From a virus: a DNA stretch of 28,855 nucleotides. Position 1 is the stretch's first letter, and each line of letters begins with the position of its first letter. The position numbers and the translations under genes are program-made. Positions 7,271-14,963 of the stretch are shown here, one piece after another. A model generated the notes under the pieces. The model did no database searches and was not told the origin of the DNA. It saw only the letters and a list, made by a program, of their open reading frames with translations. The stretch lies in IMG/VR virus record IMGVR_UViG_3300025769_014524, positions 1 to 28,855 of that record; one strand, 5' to 3'.

Positions 7271-7475
7271 AACTCAAGAAGAATGGAATGTAAATTGTTC
7301 ACGTGATGAATTACAAACTATTCTAAATGAAATGGTCGACGTTATTCATGTCATGAAATTTCCTGCGATGATAACTCAGCACGGTAGTACACTTGGAAAA
7401 ACCAGCGGAGATTGGAGAGACTTCATGAAAAAAATCGACAAACAATCTGGAAGAAACAGTAAAGTAAAAACATGA
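7242..7475 (+). CDS. Small phage protein, FmdB-like layout without cysteines
   Basis: 77 aa. It begins MPIYTLKDTKTQEEWNVNC and contains a GSTLGKTSGDWRDFMKKI segment near the C-terminus. This layout (strand, central Met-Lys-Pro-like region, W-x-D-x-x-K-x-I helix) resembles phage proteins sometimes called FmdB-like, but the zinc CxxC pairs of true FmdB are absent. It overlaps its neighbours by 29 and 4 nt, so translation is probably coupled to phoH. Function unknown. Confidence 0.6.
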   Translation: MPIYTLKDTKTQEEWNVNCSRDELQTILNEMVDVIHVMKFPAMITQHGSTLGKTSGDWRDFMKKIDKQSGRNSKVKT

Positions 7476-8149
7476 GTAGTGCAAGAATCAAATACGAAGA
7501 CTTACTCGAATTCGATCCTATTACGGCGAATCAGCAAAAAGCATATAGTTTATGGGATGAAGGTGAAAATCTAGTTCTTGCTGGATCTGCTGGTACCGGT
7601 AAAACTTTTATTGCGCTGTACTTAGCACTCGAAGCATGTCTCGAAAAAAGTTCATCTTATGACAAAGTTATTATTATGAGATCGATTGTTCCAGTCAGAG
7701 AGGTTGGATTTTTACCGGGAAAGCTAGAAGAAAAAATAGAAGTCTATGAATCACCGTATAAAATGATTTGTCAAGAATTAGTAGCAGATAAAACTGCCTA
7801 TAACAAGCTTGTTTCTTCTAATATCATTAAATTCGAAACAACGTCTTTTATTCGTGGTAGAACATTTGATCGCGCAATTATAATTGTCGATGAAATGCAA
7901 AATCTTAATTTCCATGAACTAGATTCTGTCATGACTCGTGCTGGTGAAAATACTCGATTAATTCTTTGTGGTGATTATCTACAATCTGATTTTAACAATG
8001 ACGGTGAAAGAAACGGTTTAGCAAAATTCTTAAATATCATTGAAAGAATGAAAGATTTCTCTATTATTCAATTCGGATGGGATGATATCGTAAGGTCTGG
8101 TATAGTAAGAGACTATATAATGACAAAAGAATTAATGGGACTCAGATAA
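7472..8149 (+). CDS. phoH: PhoH-like ATPase
   Basis: 225 aa, the usual length for phage PhoH. Walker A is GSAGTGKT (residues 38-45), Walker B is IIIVDE (136-141) followed by MQN, and the sensor-like LILCGDYLQSD is at 163-173. The family motif RSIVPVREVGFLPGKLEEK (70-88) is intact. PhoH proteins are P-loop ATPases related to the N-terminal half of RecD-type helicases; in phages the exact role, despite the phosphate-starvation name, is not settled. It starts in an ATGA overlap and is the last gene before a new promoter. Confidence 0.93.
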   Translation: MSSARIKYEDLLEFDPITANQQKAYSLWDEGENLVLAGSAGTGKTFIALYLALEACLEKSSSYDKVIIMRSIVPVREVGFLPGKLEEKIEVYESPYKMICQELVADKTAYNKLVSSNIIKFETTSFIRGRTFDRAIIIVDEMQNLNFHELDSVMTRAGENTRLILCGDYLQSDFNNDGERNGLAKFLNIIERMKDFSIIQFGWDDIVRSGIVRDYIMTKELMGLR

Positions 8150-8164
8150 AAATGAATTATTTTG

Positions 8165-8193
8165 TTTACTTTTGCTGCAAAATGGTTTATAAT
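8165..8193 (+). promoter_or_regulatory. Sigma-70-type promoter
   Basis: TTTACT (8165-8170), 17-bp spacer, TATAAT (8188-8193). A perfect inverted repeat AATAATA-C-TATTATT (8191-8205) overlaps the end of the -10 box. It drives the PD-(D/E)XK nuclease gene. Confidence 0.82.
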
Positions 8194-8231
8194 AATACTA
8201 TTATTAAATAAAACAACGATTGGAAATGATG

Positions 8232-8909
8232 ATGGAGTTTATCCATGAAAAAATTGATATGGGATATGAAAGCTTGGATCGAACAGATAGTCCTGACGGA
8301 AGGAGATATCTTACCCTGGATGGTAATGCCTATCCTAGTGTTACTACTGTTCTTAGTATCTTAAGTGAAGAATCAATTGCAAAATGGCGTAAACGAGTAG
8401 GTGAAGAAGAAGCTAATCGTATCGGCGGCCGCGCTGCTGCTCGTGGTACTGCTGTACATAGCCTTATTGAAAAATATTTAAGGAATGAACCCGATTGCCG
8501 TAATGAATTTCTTCCACATGTTGTTCAATCTCTCGAGAATCTTCGTCCTTTGCTCGATAAGCATGTCACTAAAATCTACGGACAAGAAGTTCCGTTGTAT
8601 TCTGATCATTTGCAGCTAGCCGGTACATGTGATTGTATTTGCGAATGGGATGGTGTACCTACAATCGTTGATTGGAAGACTTCTCGACGTCCTAAGAAAA
8701 AAGCCAATATTGGTAATTACTTTATGCAACTAGCAGCATATGCTGTCATGTGGGAAGAACGTACTGGTATGGCTATTCAACAAACACGAATTGTTATGGA
8801 TGTAGATGACTTTCATCCTGTCATGTACAAGGAAACACGAGATGCTTGGATCGATAAAATGATCGAAACTCGTGATGAATATAATAGGCGTAAAGTGTTT
8901 CACGGATAA
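8232..8909 (+). CDS. PD-(D/E)XK superfamily nuclease (Cas4/RecB-like exonuclease)
   Basis: 225 aa from ATG 8232; in-frame ATGs at 8226 and 8229 and a TTG at 8220 are possible, but GGAA at 8222-8225 best serves 8232. Catalytic pattern: GTAVH (72-76), Asp134 in GTCDCI, and IVDWK (145-149), with a downstream QLAAYA helix (166-171) typical of the fold. No Cys cluster for an Fe-S centre is evident, unlike true Cas4. Phage members of this family are thought to process DNA ends during replication, recombination or host-DNA breakdown. It is transcribed alone between two promoters. Confidence 0.85.
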   Translation: MEFIHEKIDMGYESLDRTDSPDGRRYLTLDGNAYPSVTTVLSILSEESIAKWRKRVGEEEANRIGGRAAARGTAVHSLIEKYLRNEPDCRNEFLPHVVQSLENLRPLLDKHVTKIYGQEVPLYSDHLQLAGTCDCICEWDGVPTIVDWKTSRRPKKKANIGNYFMQLAAYAVMWEERTGMAIQQTRIVMDVDDFHPVMYKETRDAWIDKMIETRDEYNRRKVFHG

Positions 8910-8956
8910 AAAACGTAAGCCTTTATTTTAATTAAATAAAAAAGTGCACTTTTTAG

Positions 8957-8985
8957 TGTACATTTCCTCAAATATAGTGTATAAT
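8957..8985 (+). promoter_or_regulatory. Sigma-70-type promoter with hairpin and dyad
   Basis: TGTACA (8957-8962), 17-bp spacer, TATAAT (8980-8985). The -35 box is in the 3' arm of a short hairpin, GTGCAC (8944-8949) with GTGTAC (8956-8961). The 10-bp palindrome ATAGATCTAT (8984-8993) follows the -10. The segment from the -10 to the leader is nearly identical to that at 21032. Confidence 0.87.
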
Positions 8986-9014
8986 AGATCTATAAAATGG
9001 AAAGAGGAAATAAC

Positions 9015-9239
9015 ATGTCAAAGATGGCTTCAAATGCAAAGTTCAAGCAGTTTGTTACAAACTTAAGTGTAGAGGATCAGCGCACTGTAATCGAGCGCCA
9101 AAGCCGTTTGCTTCCTGCATTTATCATGCAAGAAGTTGCCAGTACTAACAATCCAAAAGTTATTCGCAAGTTAGAGAGCCGCTTAAAGCAGGTTCGCTTG
9201 ATGATGAGTTCATTGATTGCAAACGGAAGTGTAGTATAA
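9015..9239 (+). CDS. Small helical phage protein (74 aa)
   Basis: Start set at ATG 9015, 7 nt after AGAGGA (9003-9008); an in-frame ATG at 8997 is only 11 nt past the -10 box and is likely leader. Highly helical and basic, with NPKVIRKLESRLKQVRLMMSS at the C-terminal half. No domain recognised. The stop overlaps the next start (TAATG), so the two small genes form a coupled pair. Confidence 0.7.
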   Translation: MSKMASNAKFKQFVTNLSVEDQRTVIERQSRLLPAFIMQEVASTNNPKVIRKLESRLKQVRLMMSSLIANGSVV

Positions 9240-9481
9240 TGGCAAGACGTCGGTTCTACAATGATGAACATTTGAAACAAATGGAACAGCTTGACGATCT
9301 GATTATGTTTATTGATCAATGTCGCACAGAAATTGCTCTATGTGTAGAGCCGGCTCTTAATAGTTCTCATACTCCAAAAGGCGCTAGTCGATGGGTTGAC
9401 CCACTCCACGAAGCGCTCGATGAGCTCGAGCAAGAAGCATTTAATATTGATGAAAGAATTAGAGGAGGAATTTTCGGATGA
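9239..9481 (+). CDS. Small phage protein (80 aa), unknown
   Basis: TAATG overlap with the gene before and ATGA overlap with the gene after. The N-terminus is basic (MARRRF), the rest acidic and helical (LHEALDELEQEAFNIDERI). It has two cysteines but no knuckle motif. Co-expression with the HAD phosphatase gene is the only clue to function. Confidence 0.7.
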   Translation: MARRRFYNDEHLKQMEQLDDLIMFIDQCRTEIALCVEPALNSSHTPKGASRWVDPLHEALDELEQEAFNIDERIRGGIFG

Positions 9482-10026
9482 CAGTATATCTTGATATGGA
9501 TGGCGTAATCGCCGACTTTTTTAGTGGTATCGAAGTAAAATATGGTGTTGACCATTGGAAGTCAATTCAGGATCGTGAGATCAAGTTTAAAGAACTTGCT
9601 AACACTGATTTCTTTTACACACTACCAATCTTTAGAGAAGATCGTGGTCCACGTAGATCAGGTCCTAGTCTCTCATGTGAGATCATTAGGTTTGTCAATG
9701 ACATTACTAATGGTGATTGGGGTATCTGTTCTTCTCCACTCAAAGGCGATCATAACAACTCGGCTTATTGGAAGCGTAGATGGCTCGAAGATAAGCACTA
9801 TATGCCACCTTTAGTCGAAAATGTTATCTTTACTAGTAACAAACATAAATACGCAATGAATAGTCTTACTCGTCAGCCAAATATTCTGATTGACGATAAG
9901 CCTGAAAACATCGCACGATGGAAAAAAGCTGGCGGTATTGGTATTCGCTTCCAGTGCAATGAAGATGATCTTGAAGAATACCTATTTGTAGAATTGGAAC
10001 TTGCCCTTGGAACTTATGGAAAATAA
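9478..10026 (+). CDS. HAD-superfamily 5'(3')-deoxyribonucleotidase-like enzyme
   Basis: 182 aa. HAD motif I is DMDGV (Asp6 nucleophile, Asp8 acid/base), motif II a Ser in GICSSPL (83-88), a basic residue follows in the KRRW/NKHKYA region, and motif IV is LIDDKPENI (137-145). This is the arrangement of 5'(3')-deoxyribonucleotidases, which dephosphorylate dNMPs. With nrdA and nrdB in the same window it fits phage control of nucleotide pools. The substrate is inferred from family only. Confidence 0.82.
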   Translation: MTVYLDMDGVIADFFSGIEVKYGVDHWKSIQDREIKFKELANTDFFYTLPIFREDRGPRRSGPSLSCEIIRFVNDITNGDWGICSSPLKGDHNNSAYWKRRWLEDKHYMPPLVENVIFTSNKHKYAMNSLTRQPNILIDDKPENIARWKKAGGIGIRFQCNEDDLEEYLFVELELALGTYGK

Positions 10027-10267
10027 ATTGTTTTTTGACACTTTTAATTTGAGATCAGAATTCGAAGTTATAACTGAAGACTTCAACATGCCTGTGTTTG
10101 CATCTGATATAAATACTTTACAGTGGTTCGTAGAGAATGGCTTTAGGTCCAATCGTCTGCGCAATGGTTATGATCGTGCAATAGAAATTGCTAGCATAAT
10201 TTTAGCGGAGTATAACAATGGCCGAACCCACAAAGGAAGAGATAAAGCAATTACGGAAGACTATTGA
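10016..10267 (+). CDS. Conserved small phage protein (83 aa)
   Basis: Starts at ATG 10016, 11 nt inside the preceding gene, with GGA 5 nt ahead. Characteristic segment EVITEDFNMPVFASDINTLQ followed by WFVENG and a C-terminal AIEIASIILAEY helix, a pattern recurring in T4-like phages. It overlaps the following gene by 50 nt, which is long for this window. No known function. Confidence 0.65.
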   Translation: MENKLFFDTFNLRSEFEVITEDFNMPVFASDINTLQWFVENGFRSNRLRNGYDRAIEIASIILAEYNNGRTHKGRDKAITEDY

Positions 10268-10583
10268 AGGCTTAGATGAAGCTGATACTAATGGCGATGG
10301 TCATATTTCAGCCGAAGAATTGGAAATGCATATGGAGTTTAAACGCAAAGAACTCGAAGATGCCGATGCACAAAGAGATGCTATGAGAAAAATGACTTGG
10401 TTTGCATTGTTTGGCATGCTGCTGTATCCAGCAATTATTTTGATTACTACAATTATGGGTCAAGACAAAGCGGCACAGTTGATTAGTGATATTGCTCCAA
10501 CTTATTTTGTTTCTATCTCGGTGTTAGTTGCTGCGTTCTTTGGTGCTGACGCGGTAAAGGGAAAATCTGCTCCGAAAAAATAA
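10218..10583 (+). CDS. EF-hand membrane protein
   Basis: 121 aa, with GGAG about 8 nt before the ATG. A canonical EF-hand loop DTNGDGHISAEE occupies residues 23-34, with Asp23, Asn25, Asp27, Ser31 and Glu34 as calcium ligands. A charged helix follows (FKRKELEDADAQRDAMRK), then two membrane helices at about 60-82 and 92-113 and a basic tail. Similar EF-hand plus two-helix proteins are found in marine phages; a holin or ion-sensing role is conceivable but unproven. It is the last gene before the glycan cassette. Confidence 0.8.
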   Translation: MAEPTKEEIKQLRKTIEGLDEADTNGDGHISAEELEMHMEFKRKELEDADAQRDAMRKMTWFALFGMLLYPAIILITTIMGQDKAAQLISDIAPTYFVSISVLVAAFFGADAVKGKSAPKK

Positions 10584-10599
10584 GAATATATAATTTGTA

Positions 10600-11391
10600 A
10601 TGAAAAACTTAATATTCCAATACTACATTCCGTATGAATCATTTGACGCTGACTTAGGCGGTGTTGAAATGCCAGATTGGGCAAAGGCGGGGTCCGAGAA
10701 CGCTCAAAAGTATGCTAAGCATTGTGGTGCAGAATATATTTTAAGCCATGATAGGTACTTCGATCATCTAGATCCTCGCCTTGATTCTCTACGACTTTTC
10801 TATGATCAACAATTCGAGCAATATGACAATATCCTTACATTGGATCTTGACATGTTAGTTGCCACTCCTTTTAATATTTTCGAAAGCTTTGAACAAGATG
10901 CTGATGTAGCAATGGTGCATGAGCTCGGTGTTCATACTGGCCCACCGGCTGGATGGATGCGCAATGTAATGGACAAACAAATTTATCAACGTGGTATCAT
11001 CGCGTATGGTAAACATTTATTCGGTAAAGACTGGATGTTTCCTAAGTCAAAGCTTTATCCAGAAGAAAGATTCAGATATCTCAATGGTGGCCTTCAATTG
11101 TGGACTAAACACGGCCGAAAAAAAGCTCGTGAAATGTTTACATCGGTTGATAATTATGTAATGCATACACGATATACTGAACAAATGTATATTAATCTCC
11201 AGTTAAGTCAGCCAGAATTTAAAGTTTTTGAGTTTGATACGCATTGGAATAGAATGCCGTACCAATGGGGAAGTGGCAATTTACCCGATGGTAGAATCAA
11301 TCATTATCTTGCAAGAGATAAATTTAATATGCCTACAATATGGAAGGGAATGAAAAATGGCAAAATATCTCGAAATTGCAGCTGGATTTAA
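10600..11391 (+). CDS. DxD glycosyltransferase, paralogue 1
   Basis: 263 aa. Begins MKNLIFQYYIP and has the metal/nucleotide-sugar binding DLD motif (residues 82-84, in TLDLDMLV) after an N-terminal Rossmann-like half, then NGGLQLW (an acceptor-region motif also seen as NSGMILW in the 14163 paralogue). This is a GT-A fold, GT8-like transferase. It is the first of four genes starting MKN(L/I)I(F/Y/L)Q. It ends with a 35-nt overlap with the methyltransferase gene. Sugar and acceptor are unknown. Confidence 0.8.
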   Translation: MKNLIFQYYIPYESFDADLGGVEMPDWAKAGSENAQKYAKHCGAEYILSHDRYFDHLDPRLDSLRLFYDQQFEQYDNILTLDLDMLVATPFNIFESFEQDADVAMVHELGVHTGPPAGWMRNVMDKQIYQRGIIAYGKHLFGKDWMFPKSKLYPEERFRYLNGGLQLWTKHGRKKAREMFTSVDNYVMHTRYTEQMYINLQLSQPEFKVFEFDTHWNRMPYQWGSGNLPDGRINHYLARDKFNMPTIWKGMKNGKISRNCSWI

Positions 11392-11971
11392 AAGAGGCCT
11401 CAACTGGGATGCTGTGCGTGATGTTGCAGATCCTGAAAAAGGCGTAGAAAAATACGATATGCGCAACCTTCCTATGAAGGGTATTTCAGATAATACTTAT
11501 GATGGTGTTTATTCGGAGCACTTCATTGAGCATCTTCACAAGAGTGAAGGAATTGATTTTCTTAAAGAAATGTATAGAGTACTTAAGCCGGGTGGTACAA
11601 TCCGCACGATTTGGCCTCCGCGAGAATTTATTGATAAACTTTTATCTGATGAGCAGCTAACCGCAGATGAGGAATATTTCTGTGCTCATTACCATAATTT
11701 TTATGTTTTAAAGCATAAGTTTTGTCCGCCGGGTTACGAAGACGAGCCAATTCGAATACAATGCGCGCAAGGGCTTCTATATCAAAATGGTGAACATCTC
11801 TATGTTTGGGGAAAGAAAGAACTTATAGGTACTCTCAAAGAGCTTGGTTTTATTATGGTTAGAGATCACGTATATCAACAAAGCCGAGTCGCAGATTTTA
11901 GAGGTATAGATAGTCAGGGTAAAATCAGAGCATTGCATAGCGCAGTAGTAGAGGCACAAAAACCGTGGTAA
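11357..11971 (+). CDS. Class I SAM-dependent methyltransferase
   Basis: 204 aa, Methyltransf_11-type. The N-terminal LEIAAGFKRG stands in for the SAM-binding glycine-rich loop; YDGVYSEHFIEHL (48-60) and EMYRVLKPGGTIRTIWP (71-87) are the usual motifs after strands 4 and 5. The position among glycosyltransferases suggests a sugar or nucleotide-sugar acceptor. ATG 11357 lies inside the preceding gene, implying coupled translation. Confidence 0.82.
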   Translation: MAKYLEIAAGFKRGLNWDAVRDVADPEKGVEKYDMRNLPMKGISDNTYDGVYSEHFIEHLHKSEGIDFLKEMYRVLKPGGTIRTIWPPREFIDKLLSDEQLTADEEYFCAHYHNFYVLKHKFCPPGYEDEPIRIQCAQGLLYQNGEHLYVWGKKELIGTLKELGFIMVRDHVYQQSRVADFRGIDSQGKIRALHSAVVEAQKPW

Positions 11972-12270
11972 TAACATTGAAATATAATGGAGACCAAAAA
12001 CGATTTCACCATTATTGGTTACCGCTCGTATATAAACATGGCGAATGCACTTTTGTTGTACACGATGAAAGTAACAAACTCATATACCCAAAAGATGCAA
12101 AAAATTTAAAGATTAATCAAAATCATGACAAAGGTCCGATAATGCACTGCGTTGCTGAAAAAATTCCTACGTATAGAGCTATGGTTGTTTTTCAAAAAAA
12201 GCCGAAAAATTGGAAAGGCGATTGGTCAGAGTTGGGTGAGATGTTTTATGATATAGAGACTTTAGGATAA
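11965..12270 (+). CDS. Hypothetical protein in glycan cassette (101 aa)
   Basis: Probably starts at GTG 11965, which overlaps the previous stop; the next ATG in frame is about 60 codons in. Basic N-terminal half (YNGDQKRFHHYWLPLVYKHG) and KKPKNWKGDWSELGEMFYDI near the end. No family recognised. The tight spacing on both sides supports a real gene. Confidence 0.55.
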   Translation: MVITLKYNGDQKRFHHYWLPLVYKHGECTFVVHDESNKLIYPKDAKNLKINQNHDKGPIMHCVAEKIPTYRAMVVFQKKPKNWKGDWSELGEMFYDIETLG

Positions 12271-12273
12271 AAA

Positions 12274-12387
12274 ATGAGCAAAAAGGAACAAGAAGAACAT
12301 AATCATGATGTTGAAGTCGATGAAAAAGACATTCAAGAAGTCTTTGACTACGATACTTATGGCGGTGGAGTGGAATATTTTAAATGA
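12274..12387 (+). CDS. Acidic 37-aa peptide
   Basis: 37 codons between the 101-aa gene and the sulfoquinovose synthase-like gene, ending in an ATGA overlap with the latter. Rich in Glu, Asp and His (EQEEHNHDVEVDEKD) with a GGG near the C-terminus. Its likely purpose is unclear; it may only couple translation to the next gene. Confidence 0.5.
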   Translation: MSKKEQEEHNHDVEVDEKDIQEVFDYDTYGGGVEYFK

Positions 12388-13526
12388 GAATTTTTGTATT
12401 AGGTGGTGATGGCTTTTGTGGTTGGCCAACATCTTTAAAGCTTGCTAAAGAAGGCCATGAAGTCTATATCATTGATAATCAATCTCGTAGACAAATCGAT
12501 AAAGAATTGAATAGCAATTCACTGACAGATATTAGTTCTGTTGATGAAAGAATGCACGCCGCTCATGATCAGGGTTGGAATATTAGTTATAGGCATGTTG
12601 ATATAGCAAAAGACTTTTATCATTTTGCTAAAATTGTTCAAGATTTGCGACCAGATGCTATTGTACACTTTGCTGAACAGAGAGCTGCTCCGTATTCTAT
12701 GATTAGTCAGCATGAACGTAGATATACAGTTGACAATAATATTACAGCAACACACAATGTTCTTAACGCAATTGTTGATCTATGCCCAGATTGTCACCTA
12801 ATCCATCTTGGTACAATGGGTGTGTATGGATATTCAAAAGATTTTGGTGATATTCCCGAAGGATATCTTAACGTAAAAATTAATTCTACCAAGAAGGATG
12901 TAGATATTCTCTATCCAACTAATCCCGGTAGTGTTTATCATATGACAAAATCAATTGATCAATTACTATTCCAGTTCTATAAGAAAAACTGGGGTTTGAA
13001 AATTACTGATTTGCATCAAGGGATTGTTTGGGGAATAGAAACCGAAGAAACTAAGCTGGATCCAAGACTCGTAAATCGATTTGATTACGATGGAATTTAT
13101 GGAACGGTATTAAATCGATTTATTTCTCAAGCAGCAACGAATAATGATATTACGGTATATGGAACTGGTGGCCAGAAAAGAGCATTCATTCATATCCAAG
13201 ATACTGCTCGCTGCGTTCAACTGGCCTGTGAAAATCCACCGGAAACCGAAAGAGTTAGAATCTTCAACCAAGTAACCGAAGTTATGTCTGTAAAAGATTT
13301 AGCCGAGCTATGTGCTAAATCATATGACGGTGTTATCAAATACATTGATAATCCTCGAAAAGAATTGGCAGAAAATGATTTAGCAGTAAGCAATAAAGGA
13401 CTTAGGTCTTTAGGGTTTGAACCAATCAAACTCAACGTTGGTTTAGTTAATGATGTACACTTTATTGCTAATACGTATTCCCATAATTTAAAATCTGAGA
13501 ATATTTTAACTTCTCCGAAGTGGTAA
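12384..13526 (+). CDS. sqdB: UDP-sulfoquinovose synthase-like (SQD1/SqdB) SDR enzyme
   Basis: 380 aa, extended short-chain dehydrogenase. The N-terminal NAD motif is GGDGFCGW (7-14), with Asp31 for the NAD ribose. EQRAAPYSMI (98-107), LGTMGVYG (142-149), the catalytic YHMTK (Tyr185, Lys189), DLHQGIVWG (209-217), NRFDYDGIYGTVLNRF (231-246), TVYGTGGQKR (257-266) and a final SPKW follow plant SQD1 block by block, as I recall that sequence. SQD1 converts UDP-glucose and sulfite into UDP-sulfoquinovose. One difference: position 147 is Val where plant SQD1 has Glu (TMGEYG). If functional, the phage would make a sulfonated sugar donor for the glycosyltransferases around it. Confidence 0.82.
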   Translation: MRIFVLGGDGFCGWPTSLKLAKEGHEVYIIDNQSRRQIDKELNSNSLTDISSVDERMHAAHDQGWNISYRHVDIAKDFYHFAKIVQDLRPDAIVHFAEQRAAPYSMISQHERRYTVDNNITATHNVLNAIVDLCPDCHLIHLGTMGVYGYSKDFGDIPEGYLNVKINSTKKDVDILYPTNPGSVYHMTKSIDQLLFQFYKKNWGLKITDLHQGIVWGIETEETKLDPRLVNRFDYDGIYGTVLNRFISQAATNNDITVYGTGGQKRAFIHIQDTARCVQLACENPPETERVRIFNQVTEVMSVKDLAELCAKSYDGVIKYIDNPRKELAENDLAVSNKGLRSLGFEPIKLNVGLVNDVHFIANTYSHNLKSENILTSPKW

Positions 13527-13530
13527 AATA

Positions 13531-14166
13531 ATGAAACTTCCTTCGCATAACCAATATCGTAAAGAATGGGCCGAGAGTAAAGGTGTAAAAGAGCTAAAAA
13601 TAATAACACCGCATTTGACAGATACTCGAGTATGTTTAGATATTGGAGCTCATATAGGAGCAACAGCAATTAAATATTCTAAAATATTTGATACAGTATA
13701 CTCCTTTGAACCAATTTCATACCTATATGATCTATTAGAAGAAAACACAAAGGATTTTAAAAATATTATTCCATTGAATGTAGCAGTATCAAATACAGAT
13801 GGTAAAGTAAAAATATACGAAAATAGTAAAAATTCAGAATCTAATGTAGTTGTTCATGATGATACATTGTCTTTAATCAAAAGTAGGTGGGGCGAAGGTA
13901 AGAGATTTGGAGTAGTAGAACCTAAAGAAGTTATTAGCAAAGCTATAGATAGCTATGAATTCAGTGATGTAGATTTTATTAAAATTGATGTTGAAAGATA
14001 CACTGCTCCAGTTTTAGAAGGTATGATAGAAACATTAAAGAATAATTCTCCGATATTGCAAATTGAAGCAGATAATGTAATAGATTCGAAAATAACAAAT
14101 ATCTTATCTCGGCTGGGCTTTAAGAAATTTGAAAAAACAAATATAGATTGGTTTTATAAAAAATGA
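13531..14166 (+). CDS. FkbM-family methyltransferase 1
   Basis: 211 aa. SAM loop LDIGAHIGATA (36-46), acidic FEP (59-61), and the family motif DFIKIDVE (148-155). The usual Gly after IDVE is replaced (ERYTAPVLEGM), which is atypical but the rest is intact. FkbM enzymes O-methylate hydroxyls, often on sugars. It follows the SqdB-like gene by 4 bp and overlaps the next glycosyltransferase start (ATGA). Confidence 0.85.
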   Translation: MKLPSHNQYRKEWAESKGVKELKIITPHLTDTRVCLDIGAHIGATAIKYSKIFDTVYSFEPISYLYDLLEENTKDFKNIIPLNVAVSNTDGKVKIYENSKNSESNVVVHDDTLSLIKSRWGEGKRFGVVEPKEVISKAIDSYEFSDVDFIKIDVERYTAPVLEGMIETLKNNSPILQIEADNVIDSKITNILSRLGFKKFEKTNIDWFYKK

Positions 14167-14963
14167 AAAATTTAATTTATCAGTGCTGGGATGGCGACGA
14201 AAGATCTGGTAATCTAGCCGGTATCGAAGCTATGGAAAAGTACGCAGATAAGATTGGCGCTGAATATGTATACGAGCATAATCCAAAATGGAGAACTGAT
14301 CTAGGTTCTTATACAGCTAACTACGGAAAGTTTAAGCCAGTATATGCATACGAAGATTATGATAATGTCATGTATGCCGACTGTGATCTAGTTCCTCGAG
14401 ATGATTGCGGAGAAAATATATTTGAAAGCATTAAGGATTATGAAATTGGTATTTGCGAAGAAGTAAACGCACCACTAGCTCGAAAAAGACACACTATCGG
14501 TGGTGGTATCAATAATGCAAATGATGAAAAGTGGGTTGGTCTTGTTGAGAAAAAGTGGCCAGTTACAATGCCTCGCACAACATCTGGACTACCAAGGGTA
14601 TACAATTCTGGCATGATTCTATGGTCAAAGGATGGTATGAAAAAAGCAAGAGAAAAATTCTATCCTTTTGAAAAATATGTCAAATTTACAAAAGCATTCA
14701 ATTTGCCGTCATTTTATACATGTGATCAACCATATATTCATGCAATGCTCGAAGTTTGCGAGTTTGATTGGAAAACTATGCCATACAAATGGAATAGTTC
14801 TGTTCACTACGATCCGGGCGTAAAATCTCAACCCCGGCCAGTCATTGATTTAAGAAAAGAAAATTGTAACTTTGTCCACATACAACTGAATGGTGCTGAC
14901 AATTTTGATAAAGAAAAAATTAATCGAATTGTAAATCTTCCAGTTAATGAGTGGAATTTATGA
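14163..14963 (+). CDS. DxD glycosyltransferase, paralogue 2
   Basis: 266 aa. Starts MKNLIYQCWDGD and has DCD (73-75, in YADCDLVP) and YNSGMILW. The N-terminus and motif order match the other MKN-type transferases here, though sequence divergence is high. A longer central insertion (about residues 100-135, with GGGIN) distinguishes it. GT-A fold by motif; sugar unknown. Confidence 0.78.
   Translation: MKNLIYQCWDGDERSGNLAGIEAMEKYADKIGAEYVYEHNPKWRTDLGSYTANYGKFKPVYAYEDYDNVMYADCDLVPRDDCGENIFESIKDYEIGICEEVNAPLARKRHTIGGGINNANDEKWVGLVEKKWPVTMPRTTSGLPRVYNSGMILWSKDGMKKAREKFYPFEKYVKFTKAFNLPSFYTCDQPYIHAMLEVCEFDWKTMPYKWNSSVHYDPGVKSQPRPVIDLRKENCNFVHIQLNGADNFDKEKINRIVNLPVNEWNL

Noticed and set aside
8245-8364. 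39-codon ORF (MKKLIWDMKAWIEQIVL...) with a hydrophobic C-terminus and GGAG 7 nt upstream, nested in the PD-(D/E)XK gene
   Set aside because: It lies wholly inside the conserved N-terminus of the nuclease, in another frame. The ribosome binding site is probably chance; without conservation data I do not call it a gene.
10589-10594. TATAAT just before the first glycosyltransferase gene
   Set aside because: No TTTACA-like box 17 bp upstream (TCTGCT instead), and only 5 nt to the start codon. The cassette is more likely read from upstream.
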